Of a stretch of DNA of 64,000 nucleotides, positions 40,526 to 50,131 are shown one piece after another. Position 1 is the stretch's first letter. Each line of letters opens with the position of its first letter. A model generated the notes under the pieces. The model was given only the letters and a program-made list of their open reading frames with translations, had not been told where the DNA came from and searched no databases. The position numbers and the translations under genes were made by a program. The DNA comes from Nosocomiicoccus ampullae (GTDB lineage: Bacteria; Bacillota; Bacilli; Staphylococcales; Salinicoccaceae): the NCBI RefSeq assembly GCF_019357495.1, contig NZ_CP079110.1, forward strand, positions 682,001 through 746,000, given 5' to 3'.

Positions 40526-41427
40526 TGACACAATTTAAATCCGGGTTTATAACTATTTTAGGAAGACCAAACGTTGGTAAATCGACGTTTATGAACCACG
40601 TACTTGGACAAAAAGTTGCGATTATGAGTGATAAACCACAAACGACAAGAAATAAAATTCAAGGAGTTTACACAACAGATACGGTTCAAATGATTTTCAT
40701 TGATACACCTGGTATTCATAAACCAAAACACCAGCTCGGTGAACATATGATGCGCGTTGCGAAACGTACTTTAAAAGAGACTGAAGTGATTTTATTCGTT
40801 GTAAACGCAACAGAAAAAAAAGGTCCTGGTGACGAATATATTTTAAATATGATTAAAGATACGAAGACACCTGTCATTTTAGTCATAAATAAAATTGATC
40901 TCATCCATCCGGATGAACTTCCTGAAATCATTGAGCGCTATACTAATGAGTTTGAATTTGCAGATGTCGTACCAATTAGTGCACTACAAGGCACAAATAC
41001 TACAAATCTTCTAGACGTTATTGAATCACACTTAGAAGAAGGGCCGATGTACTATCCGAAAGATCGTGTCACTGATCACCCTGAACATTTTATCGTTTCA
41101 GAGTTAATTCGTGAAAAAATCTTACTGTTAACAGAACAAGAAATTCCGCATTCAATTGGTGTAGAAGTGACTAAAATGAAGCGAGAAGACGATAGAGAAA
41201 AAGTAAAAGTTGAAGCGATTATTTACGTCGAAAGAGATTCTCAAAAAGGTATGGTTATCGGTAAAGGTGGTAAAATGCTAAAACGTGTCGGAACGCTTGC
41301 ACGTAAAGATATTGAAGCATTACTTGGAGATAAAGTATATTTAGAATTATGGGTGAAAGTTCAAAAAGACTGGAGAAATAAGCCACAATTTATTAGAAAT
41401 CTTGGCTATAAAGATGAAGAATATTAG
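40525..41427 (+). CDS. era: GTPase Era
   Basis: Era binds the 3' end of 16S rRNA and is needed for 30S assembly. The G motifs are GRPNVGKST (13-21), DTPG (60-63) and NKID (122-125). A KH domain (about 200-290) with [13 protein letters not shown] ends the 300-residue protein. It belongs with ybeY in the rRNA maturation operon. Confidence 0.97.
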   Translation: MTQFKSGFITILGRPNVGKSTFMNHVLGQKVAIMSDKPQTTRNKIQGVYTTDTVQMIFIDTPGIHKPKHQLGEHMMRVAKRTLKETEVILFVVNATEKKGPGDEYILNMIKDTKTPVILVINKIDLIHPDELPEIIERYTNEFEFADVVPISALQGTNTTNLLDVIESHLEEGPMYYPKDRVTDHPEHFIVSELIREKILLLTEQEIPHSIGVEVTKMKREDDREKVKVEAIIYVERDSQKGMVIGKGGKMLKRVGTLARKDIEALLGDKVYLELWVKVQKDWRNKPQFIRNLGYKDEEY

Positions 41428-41435
41428 GTGATAGT

Positions 41436-42176
41436 TTGATCCACCAAAATAAAGGTTTTATGATTCGACACACCAATTATAGTGAATCAAGTAAAATTAT
41501 CACTGTACTGAGTGAAAATGGTGCACTTGTTCCGCTTATGGCGCGCGGATTTAATAAGCCAAGAAGTCCATTTAATAGTTTAAAGCAAGGTTTTAACCAT
41601 AGTCTTTATACGTATTCAAGACATCGAGGAATGGGGACGCTAACTGAAGTTGACGTAATTAGTCAGTATAACAATATTAACGGTGATTTTGATACGTATA
41701 CAGTTGCAAGTTTTATTGTAGAAATTATTAACCGTATTACTGATGAAGAAATTGCTGACCCAGCATTATATAAATTGATGTACCAAGCATTTAAATTGTT
41801 AGATGATAAAAACGAAAAGTATTCGGTACTAAGCTTTGTCATAATAAAATTATTTCCAAAATACGGAGCATTATTAAACGTCGATCAATGTGTATTATGT
41901 GGAAGTTATAATTATGAAAATATGAATCGTTATTCGTTTAAATATCATGGTGTTTTATGTAATAACCATACGAATGACGAAGAGTTAGAACGCTCAGTTT
42001 TTGTTAATAGCCGGTCAATTTATTTAGCAGCATTTTTAAAGCATGTTCAAATCGAACATTTAAACTCGATCAATATCGACGAGGCTGACGGTAAGAAATT
42101 ATTTAAATTTGTCGATATGTTATTTCAAGAATATACTGGAGAGTTTTTTAAAACGAGAAAATTACTCCAAATATAA
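41436..42176 (+). CDS. recO: DNA repair protein RecO
   Basis: RecO loads RecA with RecR and anneals strands. The 246-residue protein has the N-terminal OB fold (KGFMIRHTNYSESSKIITVLS, then LVPLMARG) and a zinc-site region with QCVLCGS and LCNNH. It starts at TTG 41436 behind TAGGTGA, and a later start would remove the first OB strand. Confidence 0.93.
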   Translation: MIHQNKGFMIRHTNYSESSKIITVLSENGALVPLMARGFNKPRSPFNSLKQGFNHSLYTYSRHRGMGTLTEVDVISQYNNINGDFDTYTVASFIVEIINRITDEEIADPALYKLMYQAFKLLDDKNEKYSVLSFVIIKLFPKYGALLNVDQCVLCGSYNYENMNRYSFKYHGVLCNNHTNDEELERSVFVNSRSIYLAAFLKHVQIEHLNSINIDEADGKKLFKFVDMLFQEYTGEFFKTRKLLQI

Positions 42177-42206
42177 AAGCAGTGTCGTTAGACACTGCTT
42201 ATTTTT
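42177..42206. terminator. terminator between recO and glyQS
   Basis: Arms AAGCAGTGTC (42177-42186) and GACACTGCTT (42191-42200) form a perfect 10-bp stem with a 4-nt loop. A T-rich tail follows on the plus strand, and A-rich flanks allow action on the convergent glyQS transcript. Confidence 0.85.
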
Positions 42207-42212
42207 GATTAA

Positions 42213-43604
42213 TTAATTCATTTTTTCTTTTAAATAATCGTTTAAGTCTTCGATTGCGATACGTTCTTGTTCCATCGTATCTCTGTCGCGTACTGTGACT
42301 TTGTTGTCTTCTACAGAGTCGAAGTCAAATGTAATACAGTACGGAGTACCGATTTCGTCTTGACGACGGTAACGTTTACCAATTGACTGACTTTCATCAA
42401 ATTCAATATTAAAGTCTGGTGCCAGCTGTTCATATACTTTCATTGCTTCATCACTTAATTTTTTAGATAATGGCAACACCGCAGCTTTAAATGGTGCAAG
42501 TCTATGGTGTAACTTTAATACGTTACGTTTTTGACCGTCACCGAGGTCTTCAATTTCATAAGCATCCACTAAAAATGCAAGAGTCATACGATCTAAACCT
42601 AGAGACGGTTCGATAACGTTTGGCACATATTTTTCATTTGTTTCAGGATCATGATATTTAAAGTCCGCACCAGAATACTCCATATGTCTAGATAAGTCGA
42701 AGTCTGTACGTGACGCGATTCCCCATAACTCTCCCCAGCCGAACGGGAATAAGTATTCAAAATCTACAGTTGAGTTAGAGTAGTGTGATAGTTCATCTTC
42801 ATCGTGTGCACGAATTCTAACTTTATCCATATCAATTTCTAAATCTTTTAACCATTGTTCAGCATAGTCTCTCCAATAGTCGAACCACTTTAATTCTGTT
42901 CCTGGTTTACAGAAGAACTGTAACTCCATTTGGTCAAACTCACGTGTACGGAACGTAAAGTTACCTGGAGTAATTTCGTTACGGAACGATTTACCGATTT
43001 GGCCAATACCAAATGGTAATTTTTTACGCATTGAACGTTGAACATTTCTAAAGTTAACGAAAATACCTTGTGCTGTTTCAGGACGTAAGAAAATATCAGT
43101 TGATGAGTCTTCTGTGACACCTTGGCTTGTTTTAAACATTAAGTTGAATTGACGAATTTCAGTGTAATTATGTGACCCACATACTGGACATTTAATATCT
43201 TCTTCTTCGATTAATTTACTCATCGCATCAAATGACATACCATCTGCAACGAATGTATCGTCTGTTTTATGCATATGTTCTTCAATTAACTTGTCCGCAC
43301 GTAAGCGTGATTTACACTCTTTACAGTCAAGCATTGGATCGTTAAAGTTTTCTAAGTGACCTGATGCTTCCCATACTTTAGGGTTCATTAAAATCGCAGC
43401 ATCAATCCCGACGTTATACGGTGATTCTTGAACAAACTTTTTCCACCATTGCTGTTTAACGTTATTTTTTAATTCGATACCTAACGGACCATAGTCCCAA
43501 GTATTTGCAAGTCCACCATAAATTTCTGAACCTGGGAACACAAAACCTCTCGTTTTGGCAAAATTAACAATTTCATCCATAGAGTACTTTTTTTCTTCTG
43601 ACAT
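42213..43604 (-). CDS. glyQS: glycyl-tRNA synthetase (dimeric class II type)
   Basis: This single-chain alpha2 glycyl-tRNA synthetase has 463 residues from ATG 43604 behind GGGAGAAG. Family segments include [47 protein letters not shown] and [13 protein letters not shown]. It also has a C..C/C..C zinc element (CKEC, CPVC). The frame continues upstream into the T-box leader and that part is not translated. Expression is controlled by the glycine T-box. Confidence 0.97.
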   Translation of the reverse strand: MSEEKKYSMDEIVNFAKTRGFVFPGSEIYGGLANTWDYGPLGIELKNNVKQQWWKKFVQESPYNVGIDAAILMNPKVWEASGHLENFNDPMLDCKECKSRLRADKLIEEHMHKTDDTFVADGMSFDAMSKLIEEEDIKCPVCGSHNYTEIRQFNLMFKTSQGVTEDSSTDIFLRPETAQGIFVNFRNVQRSMRKKLPFGIGQIGKSFRNEITPGNFTFRTREFDQMELQFFCKPGTELKWFDYWRDYAEQWLKDLEIDMDKVRIRAHDEDELSHYSNSTVDFEYLFPFGWGELWGIASRTDFDLSRHMEYSGADFKYHDPETNEKYVPNVIEPSLGLDRMTLAFLVDAYEIEDLGDGQKRNVLKLHHRLAPFKAAVLPLSKKLSDEAMKVYEQLAPDFNIEFDESQSIGKRYRRQDEIGTPYCITFDFDSVEDNKVTVRDRDTMEQERIAIEDLNDYLKEKMN

Positions 43605-43624
43605 TTTATCTTCTCCCTTTACAT

Positions 43625-43779
43625 AAAAAAACCTGGATAACAAAAAACTGTTACCCAGGGGCGAGTAAAAAACCCGCGGTTCCACCCTAATTTATATTTT
43701 TATAATTGCTTCATTTCGTCATATTATATTTTAAATGCCAAGTCATTTGTTAAGCTTTCACTATTCTTAACTCGCTGTT
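43625..43779 (-). promoter_or_regulatory. T-box riboswitch controlling glyQS
   Basis: On the minus strand the T-box core AGGGTGGAACCGCGGG (43673-43688) is followed by a terminator (arms CCTGGGTAACA and TGTTATCCAGG, then T7). A short hairpin with arms GTTAAG and CTTAAC and a GTGAAAG loop precedes a GGC glycine codon (43737-43739), the likely specifier. Only about 40 nt separate the predicted transcription start and the specifier, so Stem I is much shorter than in the Bacillus glyQS leader. Confidence 0.9.
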
Positions 43780-43785
43780 ACAAAT

Positions 43786-43814
43786 ATTATATAATTAATA
43801 TATTACCAATGCAA
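43786..43814 (-). promoter_or_regulatory. sigma-A promoter of glyQS
   Basis: On the minus strand TTGCAT (43809-43814) and the perfect TATAAT (43786-43791) are spaced by 17 bp, just upstream of the T-box leader. A TATAAT at 43849-43854 on the plus strand may serve the divergent ppsR. Confidence 0.8.
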
Positions 43815-43887
43815 GAATACTATGCTTTCATAAATTTAAATATGTCGTTATAATTATTTACTATGACTTAAAAGGGATGAGTGTTAT

Positions 43888-44694
43888 TTGAAAGATTTAA
43901 AGTTGTTTATCGTTTCAGATTCAATCGGTGAAACTGGAGAACTTGTTGCACGTGCTGCACTTGCACAGTTTAATATTGATTCAACAGAACATTATGTAGA
44001 ACGAATTTCTCACATTGCAACAAAAGAAGATATCGACAAATTTATTAGTAGTATACAAGATGAAAATATTGCAGTGCTATATACATTTGTCGCGCCAGAA
44101 CTTTCAAAATATATAGCGTCAAAATTAGATGAACTTAAAATTCCATACGTTGATATTATATCGCCGATTATAGATATGATTAGCCAAAGTGTTGACGAAG
44201 CACCTTTAGAAGAACCAGGGCGTGTCCATCAACTAGATTCAGATTACTTTAAAAAGATTGACGCGATTGAATTTGCAGTGAGATACGATGATGGTAAAGA
44301 TCCGTCAGGGTTAAAACATGCGGATATTGTGTTGATTGGAGTTTCAAGGACGTCAAAAACCCCACTGTCACAATTTTTAGCATATAGAGGATATAAAGTT
44401 GTAAATATTGCGTTAGTACCAGAGGTAAATTTACCTGTAGAATTATTTGAAATTGATTCAACTAAATGCATCGGTTTAAAAATAGATTCTGACGTTTTAT
44501 TTAAAATTCGAAAGCAAAGACTTCAACAACTTGGATTATTTGAAAATGCAACGTATGGACAAAATGAACGTATTGTAGAAGAACTAGAGTATTTTGAAGA
44601 CACGATTGAAAAAATTGGATGCCGAACAATTAACGTGACAAATAAAGCAATTGAAGAAACTGCGAGCGAAATTATTCGTATCATGAATTTATAG
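43888..44694 (+). CDS. ppsR: PPDK regulatory protein-type kinase/phosphorylase
   Basis: Members of this family (DUF299, YqfL) phosphorylate and dephosphorylate pyruvate phosphate dikinase or PEP synthase, using ADP and phosphate. The 268-residue protein has FIVSDSIGETGELVARAALAQF at the start and an unusual P-loop GVSRTSKTPLS (151-161). It starts at TTG 43888. In Bacillus, the regulator gene ccpN precedes it. Here ccpN is absent and the gene follows the glyQS promoter region. Confidence 0.93.
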   Translation: MKDLKLFIVSDSIGETGELVARAALAQFNIDSTEHYVERISHIATKEDIDKFISSIQDENIAVLYTFVAPELSKYIASKLDELKIPYVDIISPIIDMISQSVDEAPLEEPGRVHQLDSDYFKKIDAIEFAVRYDDGKDPSGLKHADIVLIGVSRTSKTPLSQFLAYRGYKVVNIALVPEVNLPVELFEIDSTKCIGLKIDSDVLFKIRKQRLQQLGLFENATYGQNERIVEELEYFEDTIEKIGCRTINVTNKAIEETASEIIRIMNL

Positions 44695-44705
44695 AGGTGT
44701 GTTAA

Positions 44706-46457
44706 GTGGCGAATCAGTCAGTTACCGAGCAAGTAAAAGAATCCGTTGATATCGTTGACTTAATTTCTGAATATGTCGACCTAGAAAAAAGAGGAAGTAA
44801 TTATTTAGGGCTTTGTCCATTTCATAATGAAAACACCCCTTCATTTAACGTAAATAAAGAAAAGGGTTTTTATTATTGTTTTGGTTGCCAAGCTAGTGGA
44901 TCTGTTATTGATTTTTATAAAGAAATGGAGAACTTATCGTTTAGTGAAGCGTTAAGAGATTTAGGAAATCGTGCAGGTTTAAAAATAAAATATAAACAAG
45001 AAAGTATAAACTCCAAAGATTTACAATTAATTAAAATGCATGAACATCTCGTTGATTTATATCATGAAATTTTAACAGAAACAAAAGAAGGCGAAACGGC
45101 ATTAAATTATTTACTCGATCGTGGATTTACACTAGAACAAATTAAACGTGAAAAAATTGGACTCTCACCGAATATGTCTGACGGTACAATAAAAGTTTTA
45201 GAAAAATTAGGATACTCAAAAGAAATGATGTACCAAGCAGGACTTGTTGCTAGAAATGAAGAGACTTTTCAATACTTCGACCGGTTTAGAAATAGAATTA
45301 TGATTCCAATTAAAAATCATAAAGGGAGATATGTTGCATTTACTGCACGTGCTTTAGGTGATGATCACCCAAAATATTTAAACTCACCCGAAACTGATAT
45401 ATTCCATAAAAGTCGTTTAATTTTTAACTTATCAGATTCTTATAAAGTTATACAAGACCGTAAAGAAGTTATTATGATGGAAGGTCATATGGATGTTTTA
45501 AAAGTAAAAGGCACGAATATTAAAAACGTTGTTGGAACAATGGGGACAAGTGTGTCTAAAGAGCAAATTGAAATTCTTAAAAGAGTCACTCAAAACATCA
45601 CACTGATGTTTGATGGAGATAAAGCAGGTAAAAATGCAACAACTTCAGTTGGTGAAAAGATATTAGAAATGCAAGCAAACCCATATGTCATTTCACTCCC
45701 TAGTGGTATGGACCCAGATGAGTATATTGAAAAATACGGCAGTGAATCATTCGAAAATTATATTAAAGAAAATAGAGATCATTTTATTTTATATGACGCA
45801 AAAGAAAAACTTAAAGATTCTAAAGACAATGATTTAATGTTCACTGAAAATTTAAACCGTTCAATTCAATTACTTAAATATGTTCAAAATGAAGTTGAAG
45901 AAAGTAGAATTTTAAGAGGGCTTTCTGATTTATACGAAATTGAAGCTGACTTAATTAAACGACAGCTACCAAAAAGAAAAGAAGTCAGAAGGCAAAAAGA
46001 AACATTTCATCGACCGTCAATTTTAAATGTTACGTCAAGAGAATTTAAAGAAAGACATATTATTCATACATTTATCAATGATAAATCAGCACTTGAAACA
46101 TTTAAAAGTAAATTAGACTCTGAATTATTTCAAACTGAAGGTTATTATGGTATAATTAAGAACTTAGTGGAGTATTTTAGCGAATTCGATACATTTGATA
46201 AGCAAATGTTTTTATCCTATATTGACCATGAACAATTAAGTAATTTAGAGCGTATATTAGACACTGACTTACCTATATTAGGAGAAAGTGAATTAAATGA
46301 TTACGTGAATGCAATAAGTGGTATGAGTTCAAGTAGTGGAGAAAAAAATAAGCTAATCAAAGAAATTGAGCAAGCGGAACTCATTGGAGATGATACACGA
46401 GCATTAGAACTATTTAGTCAGCTAATAGAACTACAAAAATCTCCAAAGTCAAAATAA
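44706..46457 (+). CDS. dnaG: DNA primase DnaG
   Basis: DnaG lays RNA primers for replication. The CHC2 zinc site is C37, H40, C58 and C61 (CPFH...CFGC). The TOPRIM core includes MMEGHMDVL and [12 protein letters not shown]. The C-terminal helicase-binding domain is present in the 583-residue protein. It starts with GTG behind AGAGGTG, 11 bp after ppsR, and leads the primase-sigma pair. Confidence 0.97.
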   Translation: MANQSVTEQVKESVDIVDLISEYVDLEKRGSNYLGLCPFHNENTPSFNVNKEKGFYYCFGCQASGSVIDFYKEMENLSFSEALRDLGNRAGLKIKYKQESINSKDLQLIKMHEHLVDLYHEILTETKEGETALNYLLDRGFTLEQIKREKIGLSPNMSDGTIKVLEKLGYSKEMMYQAGLVARNEETFQYFDRFRNRIMIPIKNHKGRYVAFTARALGDDHPKYLNSPETDIFHKSRLIFNLSDSYKVIQDRKEVIMMEGHMDVLKVKGTNIKNVVGTMGTSVSKEQIEILKRVTQNITLMFDGDKAGKNATTSVGEKILEMQANPYVISLPSGMDPDEYIEKYGSESFENYIKENRDHFILYDAKEKLKDSKDNDLMFTENLNRSIQLLKYVQNEVEESRILRGLSDLYEIEADLIKRQLPKRKEVRRQKETFHRPSILNVTSREFKERHIIHTFINDKSALETFKSKLDSELFQTEGYYGIIKNLVEYFSEFDTFDKQMFLSYIDHEQLSNLERILDTDLPILGESELNDYVNAISGMSSSSGEKNKLIKEIEQAELIGDDTRALELFSQLIELQKSPKSK

Positions 46458-46473
46458 TTATAGGGGGATTTCA

Positions 46474-47580
46474 ATGTCCAATAAAAAGACAACATTAATA
46501 GATGAAAATGAGATTGACATGACGAATATTGAGTCTGTTAAAAGTTATCTACTTGAAAAAGGTAAGCAATCGGGAGAATTATCGCATGAAGAAATTGCCG
46601 ATAAGCTACAAAATTTTGACTTAGATTCAGATGCAATGGATGAGTTCTTTGAACAAATCCATACGGCTGAAATTGAACTAGTAAACGAAAAAGATGCAGA
46701 TGATAAAGACGAAAAATTAGATGTTCGTGATATGTCAGCGCCTGTTGGTATTAAAATTAATGACCCAGTACGTATGTATTTAAAAGAAATTGGTCGTGTT
46801 GATTTACTAACAGCTCAAGAAGAGGTCGAATTAGCTAAAAGAATTGAACAAGGTGATCTCGAAGCAAAAAATAAACTCGCGGAAGCGAATTTACGTTTAG
46901 TTGTAAGTATCGCAAAACGTTACGTTGGTCGTGGTATGTTATTCCTAGACCTTATTCAAGAAGGTAATATGGGACTTATTAAAGCAGTAGAGAAATTTGA
47001 CTTTACAAAAGGATTTAAATTCTCAACTTATGCAACATGGTGGATACGTCAAGCAATAACACGTGCTATAGCTGACCAAGCGAGAACGATTCGTATACCA
47101 GTTCATATGGTTGAAACAATTAATAAATTAATACGTATCCAAAGACAATTACTTCAAGACTTAGGCCGTGAACCTACACCTGAAGAAATCGGTGAGGAAA
47201 TGGATATCCCAGCAGACAGAGTAAGAGAAATTCTTAAAATTTCACAAGAACCAGTATCATTAGAAACACCAATTGGGGAAGAAGATGACTCTCACCTAGG
47301 TGACTTTATTGAAGATATTGAAGCACAAAGTCCTTCGGATCACGCGGCATATGAAATGCTTAAAGATCAACTAGAAGACGTTTTAGATACACTTACAGAC
47401 CGTGAAGAGAATGTGCTTCGCTTACGTTTTGGATTAGATGATGGACGTACACGTACACTTGAAGAAGTTGGAAAAGTATTTGGTGTAACACGTGAACGTA
47501 TTAGACAAATAGAAGCCAAAGCTTTAAGAAAGCTTCGTCATCCGTCACGATCAAAGAAACTAAAAGATTTTATGGATTAA
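46474..47580 (+). CDS. rpoD: primary sigma factor RpoD (SigA)
   Basis: The housekeeping sigma factor of 368 residues has region 1.1, region 1.2 ([16 protein letters not shown]), region 2 ([12 protein letters not shown] through [13 protein letters not shown]), region 3, and region 4 ([11 protein letters not shown], then [19 protein letters not shown]). Its predicted specificity, TTGACA/TATAAT, agrees with the promoters noted in this window. It follows dnaG by 16 bp behind AGGGGG. Confidence 0.98.
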   Translation: MSNKKTTLIDENEIDMTNIESVKSYLLEKGKQSGELSHEEIADKLQNFDLDSDAMDEFFEQIHTAEIELVNEKDADDKDEKLDVRDMSAPVGIKINDPVRMYLKEIGRVDLLTAQEEVELAKRIEQGDLEAKNKLAEANLRLVVSIAKRYVGRGMLFLDLIQEGNMGLIKAVEKFDFTKGFKFSTYATWWIRQAITRAIADQARTIRIPVHMVETINKLIRIQRQLLQDLGREPTPEEIGEEMDIPADRVREILKISQEPVSLETPIGEEDDSHLGDFIEDIEAQSPSDHAAYEMLKDQLEDVLDTLTDREENVLRLRFGLDDGRTRTLEEVGKVFGVTRERIRQIEAKALRKLRHPSRSKKLKDFMD

Positions 47581-47615
47581 TTGTGAACAAAGTGTATATT
47601 TACTACAAAAACTCG

Positions 47616-47644
47616 TTGGAATTTATTTGCAATTAGTATACAAT
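47616..47644 (+). promoter_or_regulatory. sigma-A promoter of the cytochrome c gene
   Basis: TTGGAA (47616-47621) and TACAAT (47639-47644) are spaced by 17 bp in the 103-bp gap behind rpoD, leaving a leader of about 33 nt. Confidence 0.7.
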
Positions 47645-47683
47645 TGAATAAGAATATGCTAATTAAAAGGGGAGGGCAATTTA

Positions 47684-48055
47684 ATGAATAAGAATCCAAT
47701 TATCCCATTCTTATTAATCATCTTCTTAGGTGTTGGACTTGTTTTCTTACTATCTTCATACGGCGCAACGGATGATGGTAGCAGTGAAACAGCTGACAAC
47801 GGAAGTGAAGAGCAAGAAAGCGCGTCATCTGGAGACGTAGATGGTGAAGCAATTGCAAAAGATAACTGTGCTTCATGTCACGGTCAAGACTTCTCAGGCG
47901 GTATGGGTCCTGCTTTAGCTGGAACTAGCTTAGACGAAGATACTTTCCATGACGACGTAAGAAATGGTATTGATGGTACTTCAATGCCAGCACACTCTGA
48001 AGATCAAATTTCAGATGAAGAAATCTCTGCTATGTATCAATTCTTTACAGAATAA
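47684..48055 (+). CDS. cccA: membrane-anchored c-type cytochrome (c550-like)
   Basis: The 123-residue protein has one N-terminal transmembrane anchor (about 6-25), a disordered S/E/D-rich linker, and a small cytochrome domain with C62-A-S-C65-H66 as heme site and M101 (GTSMPAH) as probable sixth ligand. The order sigA then cccA is the same in Bacillus, where CccA is the c550 electron carrier. The anchor lacks a lipobox, which favours CccA over the lipoprotein CccB. Confidence 0.88.
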   Translation: MNKNPIIPFLLIIFLGVGLVFLLSSYGATDDGSSETADNGSEEQESASSGDVDGEAIAKDNCASCHGQDFSGGMGPALAGTSLDEDTFHDDVRNGIDGTSMPAHSEDQISDEEISAMYQFFTE

Positions 48056-48069
48056 TTAATAATGAATTT

Positions 48070-48102
48070 AAACTCCTACATATATTAGTGTAGGAGTTTT
48101 TT
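48070..48102 (+). terminator. terminator after the cytochrome c gene
   Basis: Arms AAACTCCTACA (48070-48080) and TGTAGGAGTTT (48089-48099) form a perfect 11-bp stem with an 8-nt loop and a T-run. Confidence 0.9.
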
Positions 48103-48124
48103 ATTTCTAAAATAGGTGAAAATA

Positions 48125-48805
48125 ATGATAGATTTGAGATTAGAAGCAGTTAGTAAATATGTAGTAGGAACTAAATTATTAGATGTTGGTAGTGATCATG
48201 CATATTTGCCAATTTATTTAATTAACAATAACCAAATAGAGTCAGCAGTCGCAGGCGAAATCGTTAAAGGGCCTTATGAAAATTCTATTTCTAATATTAA
48301 AGGTCATAATTTAGAAGACGTGATTGAAGTTAGGCTTGGCTCTGGACTAAGTGTCATTAAAGACTCTGAAAAGTTTGATACAATTACAATATGTGGTATG
48401 GGTGGACCATTAATCGCATCGATTATTAAAGACGGAGTAAAGTACTTAAACAATACACCACGCTTTGTCATTAGCTCAAATATATATGGTGAGTCCGTCA
48501 GAAGACAAATGACTAACGAAGGGTATTCTATTGTACAAGAAGAAATTAATTACTATAATGACAAATTCTATGAATTAATGGTTTTTGATTATGGTAGAAA
48601 AGATTATACAGATTTAGAATATAAATTTGGTCCAGTAAATTTAAGTGAACGTACAGATTTATTTTTATTAAAATTAAAGAAAGATAAATCTCATCTAGAA
48701 CATATTAAAAAACAAATCGAAGCGTCAGGTAAAACGAACCATAAGTTAAAAGAAATTACTGATGAAATTAATTTAATAAGTCAGGTGATTAATAATGAAT
48801 ATTAA
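48125..48805 (+). CDS. trmK: tRNA (adenine22-N1)-methyltransferase TrmK
   Basis: TrmK makes m1A at position 22 of tRNA. The 226-residue protein has the SAM motif LLDVGSDHAYLPIYL, the catalytic-region ITICGMGGPLI, and a C-terminal coiled coil (KLKKDKSHLEHIKKQIEA). ATG 48125 follows AGGTGA. The earlier GTG at 48116 lies within that site. It overlaps the Nif3-like gene by 11 bases. Confidence 0.94.
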   Translation: MIDLRLEAVSKYVVGTKLLDVGSDHAYLPIYLINNNQIESAVAGEIVKGPYENSISNIKGHNLEDVIEVRLGSGLSVIKDSEKFDTITICGMGGPLIASIIKDGVKYLNNTPRFVISSNIYGESVRRQMTNEGYSIVQEEINYYNDKFYELMVFDYGRKDYTDLEYKFGPVNLSERTDLFLLKLKKDKSHLEHIKKQIEASGKTNHKLKEITDEINLISQVINNEY

Positions 48806-49859
48806 ACAGTTAGTAGAAAAGCTTAATAATATTGCACCATTTAATGATGCTGAAGACTGGGATAATGTTGGCTTACTAGTAGGATCTAACAAAAACGAAG
48901 TGACAGGTGTAATGACGACTTTAGATTGTAATTTAGAAGTGATTGAAGATGCAATAGATAATGATGTAAATACAATTATCGCGCACCATCCGATTATCTT
49001 CCCTAAAATTTCAAAACTTGATGATAGTTATCACTCAGATATTATTAAAACATTAATTAAAAACGATTTAAATTTAATTGCAATGCATACGAATTTAGAC
49101 CATCAAAGTAATGGTGTCAGTAGTATTATTGCAAAAAATCTTGGGCTAAAAGCCGTATCGCCTTTAATTAGACATGATGAAATATCTTATAAATTAAGAG
49201 TAAATATTCCTAAAGAAGATAAAGAAGATTTTAAAAAGCAGTTAAATCAAATTGGATTTGGAAATCAAGGGGACTATAGTGAATGTTTCTTTGAATATGA
49301 TGTTCAAGGTCAATTTAAACCAAACGAACAAGCGAATCCGACAATTGGAACAAATAACGAATTAGAATACGTAGACGAAGTTATCATTGAGTCAATCTTC
49401 GATGGAAGTAGAGAAAAAATATTAAATATGATTGAAGCTCATCCATATGAAGAACCAGCATATGATGTATTTAAAATTACGAAACCTACAAGTAAAGGGC
49501 TCGGTGTCGTTGCTGAATTTAATGGAACGATGGATGATTTAGTTGAAGTTGTACGTAATCAATCAAAATCTCCTGTCGTTAATGTCGTTAAAGGTAATGA
49601 CGGAAAAATGACGCGTGTGGCAATAATCGGCGGAAGCGGTGCGAGCTTTATCTCTGAAGCAAGAAAACAAGCAGACTGTCTAATTACTGGAGATATTAAA
49701 TACCATGAAGCATTCGATGCTAAAGAAGAAGGGTATAATTTAATTGATGCCGGCCATTATTTAGAGTATATGATGATCGAAGGTTTAAAAGATTTACTGA
49801 TTGAGCAGTTAGATTTAAAAGTAGTTGCTACAAAAGTGAATACAAATCCATTTATGTAA
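48795..49859 (+). CDS. Nif3/YqfO family dinuclear metal-binding protein
   Basis: The 354-residue protein has the Nif3 metal ligands H64-H65 (IIAHHPIIF), HTNLD near residue 100, and the C-terminal GDIKYHEAFDA and AGHYLEYMMIEGL. A central insertion (about 125-230, with LRVNIPKEDKEDF and MIEAHPYEEPAYDVF) is the CutA-like domain of the Gram-positive type. It is often annotated as GTP cyclohydrolase 1 type 2, but the true reaction is uncertain. The pairing with trmK is conserved. Confidence 0.92.
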   Translation: MNIKQLVEKLNNIAPFNDAEDWDNVGLLVGSNKNEVTGVMTTLDCNLEVIEDAIDNDVNTIIAHHPIIFPKISKLDDSYHSDIIKTLIKNDLNLIAMHTNLDHQSNGVSSIIAKNLGLKAVSPLIRHDEISYKLRVNIPKEDKEDFKKQLNQIGFGNQGDYSECFFEYDVQGQFKPNEQANPTIGTNNELEYVDEVIIESIFDGSREKILNMIEAHPYEEPAYDVFKITKPTSKGLGVVAEFNGTMDDLVEVVRNQSKSPVVNVVKGNDGKMTRVAIIGGSGASFISEARKQADCLITGDIKYHEAFDAKEEGYNLIDAGHYLEYMMIEGLKDLLIEQLDLKVVATKVNTNPFM

Positions 49860-49890
49860 AATAATATATTGATGTCTTGAATTATATTTT

Positions 49891-49940
49891 AAGCATTCTT
49901 TAACGCAAATACGATTTGCGTTAAAGGGTGCTTTATTTTA
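49891..49940 (+). terminator. long terminator hairpin after the Nif3-like gene
   Basis: Arms 49891-49910 and 49914-49933 pair over 20 bp with two G-U pairs and a 3-nt loop, followed by a T-rich tail. It ends the trmK unit. Confidence 0.8.
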
Positions 49941-49959
49941 TTAATGATTACAGTAATTG

Positions 49960-50043
49960 CGTAAACGAATGACTAAGTGTATTTACATAAACATGATTTA
50001 TATTAAAATAGTAATAATACGTAAACGAAACGAGTGTTTACGT
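49960..50043. repeat. repeated CGTAAACGAA motif with a palindrome
   Basis: CGTAAACGAA occurs at 49960-49969 and again exactly 60 bp later at 50020-50029. The second copy opens a palindrome, ACGTAAAC (50019-50026) with GTTTACGT (50036-50043) and a 9-nt gap. The first has a weaker matching arm (ATTTAC). It lies between two terminators of convergent genes, where no promoter is expected. No gene is visible in 49941-50085. Confidence 0.55.
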
Positions 50044-50085
50044 TAACTAATAAAATTTAATTTAACGAAAAATAAATCTCCATAT

Positions 50086-50120
50086 AAAAACGTAGATGTT
50101 GATAGACATCTACGTTTTTT
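50086..50120. terminator. terminator after the YfcC-type carrier gene (bidirectional)
   Basis: Arms AAAAACGTAGATGT (50086-50099) and ACATCTACGTTTTT (50106-50119) form a perfect 14-bp stem flanked by A- and T-runs. It lies just past the stop of the minus-strand carrier gene. Confidence 0.88.
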
Positions 50121-50131
50121 TAATGTATCTA

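Noticed and set aside
49976-50050. 25-codon frame beginning ATGACTAAG between the two convergent genes
   Set aside because: There is no ribosome binding site, the composition is poor, and it overlaps the repeat motifs.
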